IMG/VR virus record: IMGVR_UViG_3300042445_001959
Coordinates: 1 to 23,110 of that record
DNA: 23,110 nt
From: a virus
Strand: one strand, 5' to 3'
Within the stretch, counting starts at the first letter, position 1, and every line of letters begins with the position of its first letter. Under the pieces are notes generated by a model that searched no databases, was not told the DNA's origin, and worked only from the letters and a program-made list of their open reading frames with translations. The translations under genes were made by a program, and so were the position numbers. Below, piece by piece: positions 22,389 through 23,110 of this stretch.

Positions 22389-22718
22389 TTACCAATTAGG
22401 TTTTATTGTACGTAGTTTGCTTCTTTCAATTTTTGCATCTAACTGTTTATTTATGCGGTCTTGCTCAGCACCGGCTAAGACATCCTGCAACCAAGTAATA
22501 ACTTGAGCTGAAGTTACATCGTTTAACGGTACAAATTGATTTGCAGGAATAGAACTTGCATCTAAAGTAGTGTTACCGAGATAACTTGCTTTTACTCCGT
22601 CTGTGTCTTCAGCTATTAATTTCCATTGAACCTGAACGACAGCATTCTCAAGAAGTACACCATCTTGATTCAACTGGTCGTTTAGACCCAATTTTACGAT
22701 ACGCCAATTATAATTCAC
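22389..22718 (-). CDS. Small phage protein of unknown function, tandem paralogue B
   Basis: A 109-residue protein beginning MNYNWRIVKLGLNDQLNQDG, then NAVVQVQWKLIAEDTDG, a variable strand region, VTSAQVITWLQDVLAG, a helix and the Trp-ending KPNW. The [YW].I..L...VV..V.W......G...VI.W pattern is common in small proteins near structural genes of T4-like and other phages; the function is not known. It is clearly related to the protein encoded immediately upstream at 22737-23110. The start codon is GTG at 22718, with AAGGA seven bases ahead and 18 bp from the upstream stop; no alternative ATG is well placed. Confidence 0.78.
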   Translation of the reverse strand: MNYNWRIVKLGLNDQLNQDGVLLENAVVQVQWKLIAEDTDGVKASYLGNTTLDASSIPANQFVPLNDVTSAQVITWLQDVLAGAEQDRINKQLDAKIERSKLRTIKPNW

Positions 22719-22736
22719 GACAGATTCCTTTTGTTA

Positions 22737-23110
22737 TTAAACGTTAGGATTTGGTACTGGCGGTGTTGGTGTTACGTCGGTTGCCCAAGGCATTTTTTCT
22801 TCACGTACTTTGTCCGCGTCAATTTGACCTTGGATTTTGCCTTCAATATGTGCTTTATATCCTGGATCGCCATTAACAACAGCTTGAACCCAAGAAATAA
22901 CATCTGATTCCTGCAGATCTGCAAAATCTACGAAAGAATCTAAGTTAACACTTGCTGCACTGAATGGAGTTGCGCCAGAGAATTCTCCAGTTGCGCCAGT
23001 AGAGTCTGTTCCAACTACTTTCCAATATGTTTGGCATACTGCGTTTGTAAGCGTAACGCCTTCGCTGTTTACTTCGTCTTTTACTTTAAGACTTGTAATT
23101 GAATATGATA
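22737..23110 (-). CDS. Small phage protein of unknown function, tandem paralogue A (5' end outside window)
   Basis: An open frame runs from the window edge to the TAA at 22739-22737, giving 123 residues plus a missing N-terminus. The visible part begins SYSITSLKVKDEVNSEGV and includes TNAVCQTYWKVVGTDSTG, a FVDF strand, DVISWVQAVVNGDPGYK, a Lys/Gln helix, KMPWATD and a Pro-rich tail VTPTPPVPNPNV. It aligns along its length with the next gene, with shared blocks EGV.L.NAV, .WK....D..G, VI.W.Q.V..G and a final P-W or PNW. It is longer than its paralogue at the C-terminus. The function is unknown, and a small virion or assembly role is possible from the context. The real start lies beyond 23110. 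Confidence 0.75.
   Translation of the reverse strand, partial: SYSITSLKVKDEVNSEGVTLTNAVCQTYWKVVGTDSTGATGEFSGATPFSAASVNLDSFVDFADLQESDVISWVQAVVNGDPGYKAHIEGKIQGQIDADKVREEKMPWATDVTPTPPVPNPNV

Noticed and set aside
22448-22455. CATAAATA box within the 109-residue gene, 95 bp upstream of the glycan cassette
   Set aside because: It lies inside a coding sequence and is farther from the next start than the other late boxes (20-60 bp). It could drive the cassette, but the evidence is too weak to call.

Overview
The window is part of the late structural and DNA-packaging region of a T4-superfamily contractile-tailed dsDNA phage. All recognisable genes lie on the minus strand, so they read from high to low coordinates. 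Together they reproduce the T4 order gp13-gp14-gp15-(insert)-gp16-gp17-gp18-gp19-gp20-(core protein)-gp21-gp22-gp23. Protein lengths and sequence style, with extra small virion proteins and a Gly-rich modular fibre, resemble marine 'exo-T-even' myoviruses such as cyanophages and pelagiphages. That resemblance is from memory, and the host cannot be read from this window. The DNA is AT-rich and almost fully coding, and no tRNA, IS element, integrase or CRISPR was seen.

Layout in transcription order (right to left): (1) Two tandem paralogous small proteins of unknown function, the first cut by the window edge (22737-23110, 22389-22718). (2) A three-gene carbohydrate cassette: a GH130/GT108-like five-bladed propeller protein, a TPR + FkbM-type methyltransferase, and a nucleotidyltransferase fused to a type II PMI cupin (19314-22353). 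(3) A 110-bp regulatory gap holding a perfect T4-type late promoter on the minus strand and, back to back, a perfect sigma70 promoter on the plus strand that would run antisense into the cassette. (4) Two small beta-rich virion-type proteins and a BppU-N-like protein (17806-19203). (5) Neck and tail-completion genes gp13, gp14 and gp15. (6) A 1335-residue modular fibre-like protein carrying a predicted seven-bladed propeller, inserted between gp15 and gp16. (7) Terminase gp16/gp17, sheath gp18, tube gp19 and portal gp20. (8) A 590-residue core-like protein with two EF-hand loops, a 74-residue protein, protease gp21, scaffold gp22 and the N-terminal 376 codons of major capsid protein gp23.

The genes work together as follows. 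Portal, core/scaffold, protease and capsid genes build and mature the prohead. The terminase fills it, the neck proteins close it, and sheath and tube form the tail. The fibre-like, BppU-like and small beta proteins are likely virion surface parts. The sugar cassette probably alters a host or virion glycan. Expression appears to be organised by repeated TATAAATA-type late promoters placed 20-60 bp upstream of gene groups, several of them merged with the stop codon of the preceding gene.
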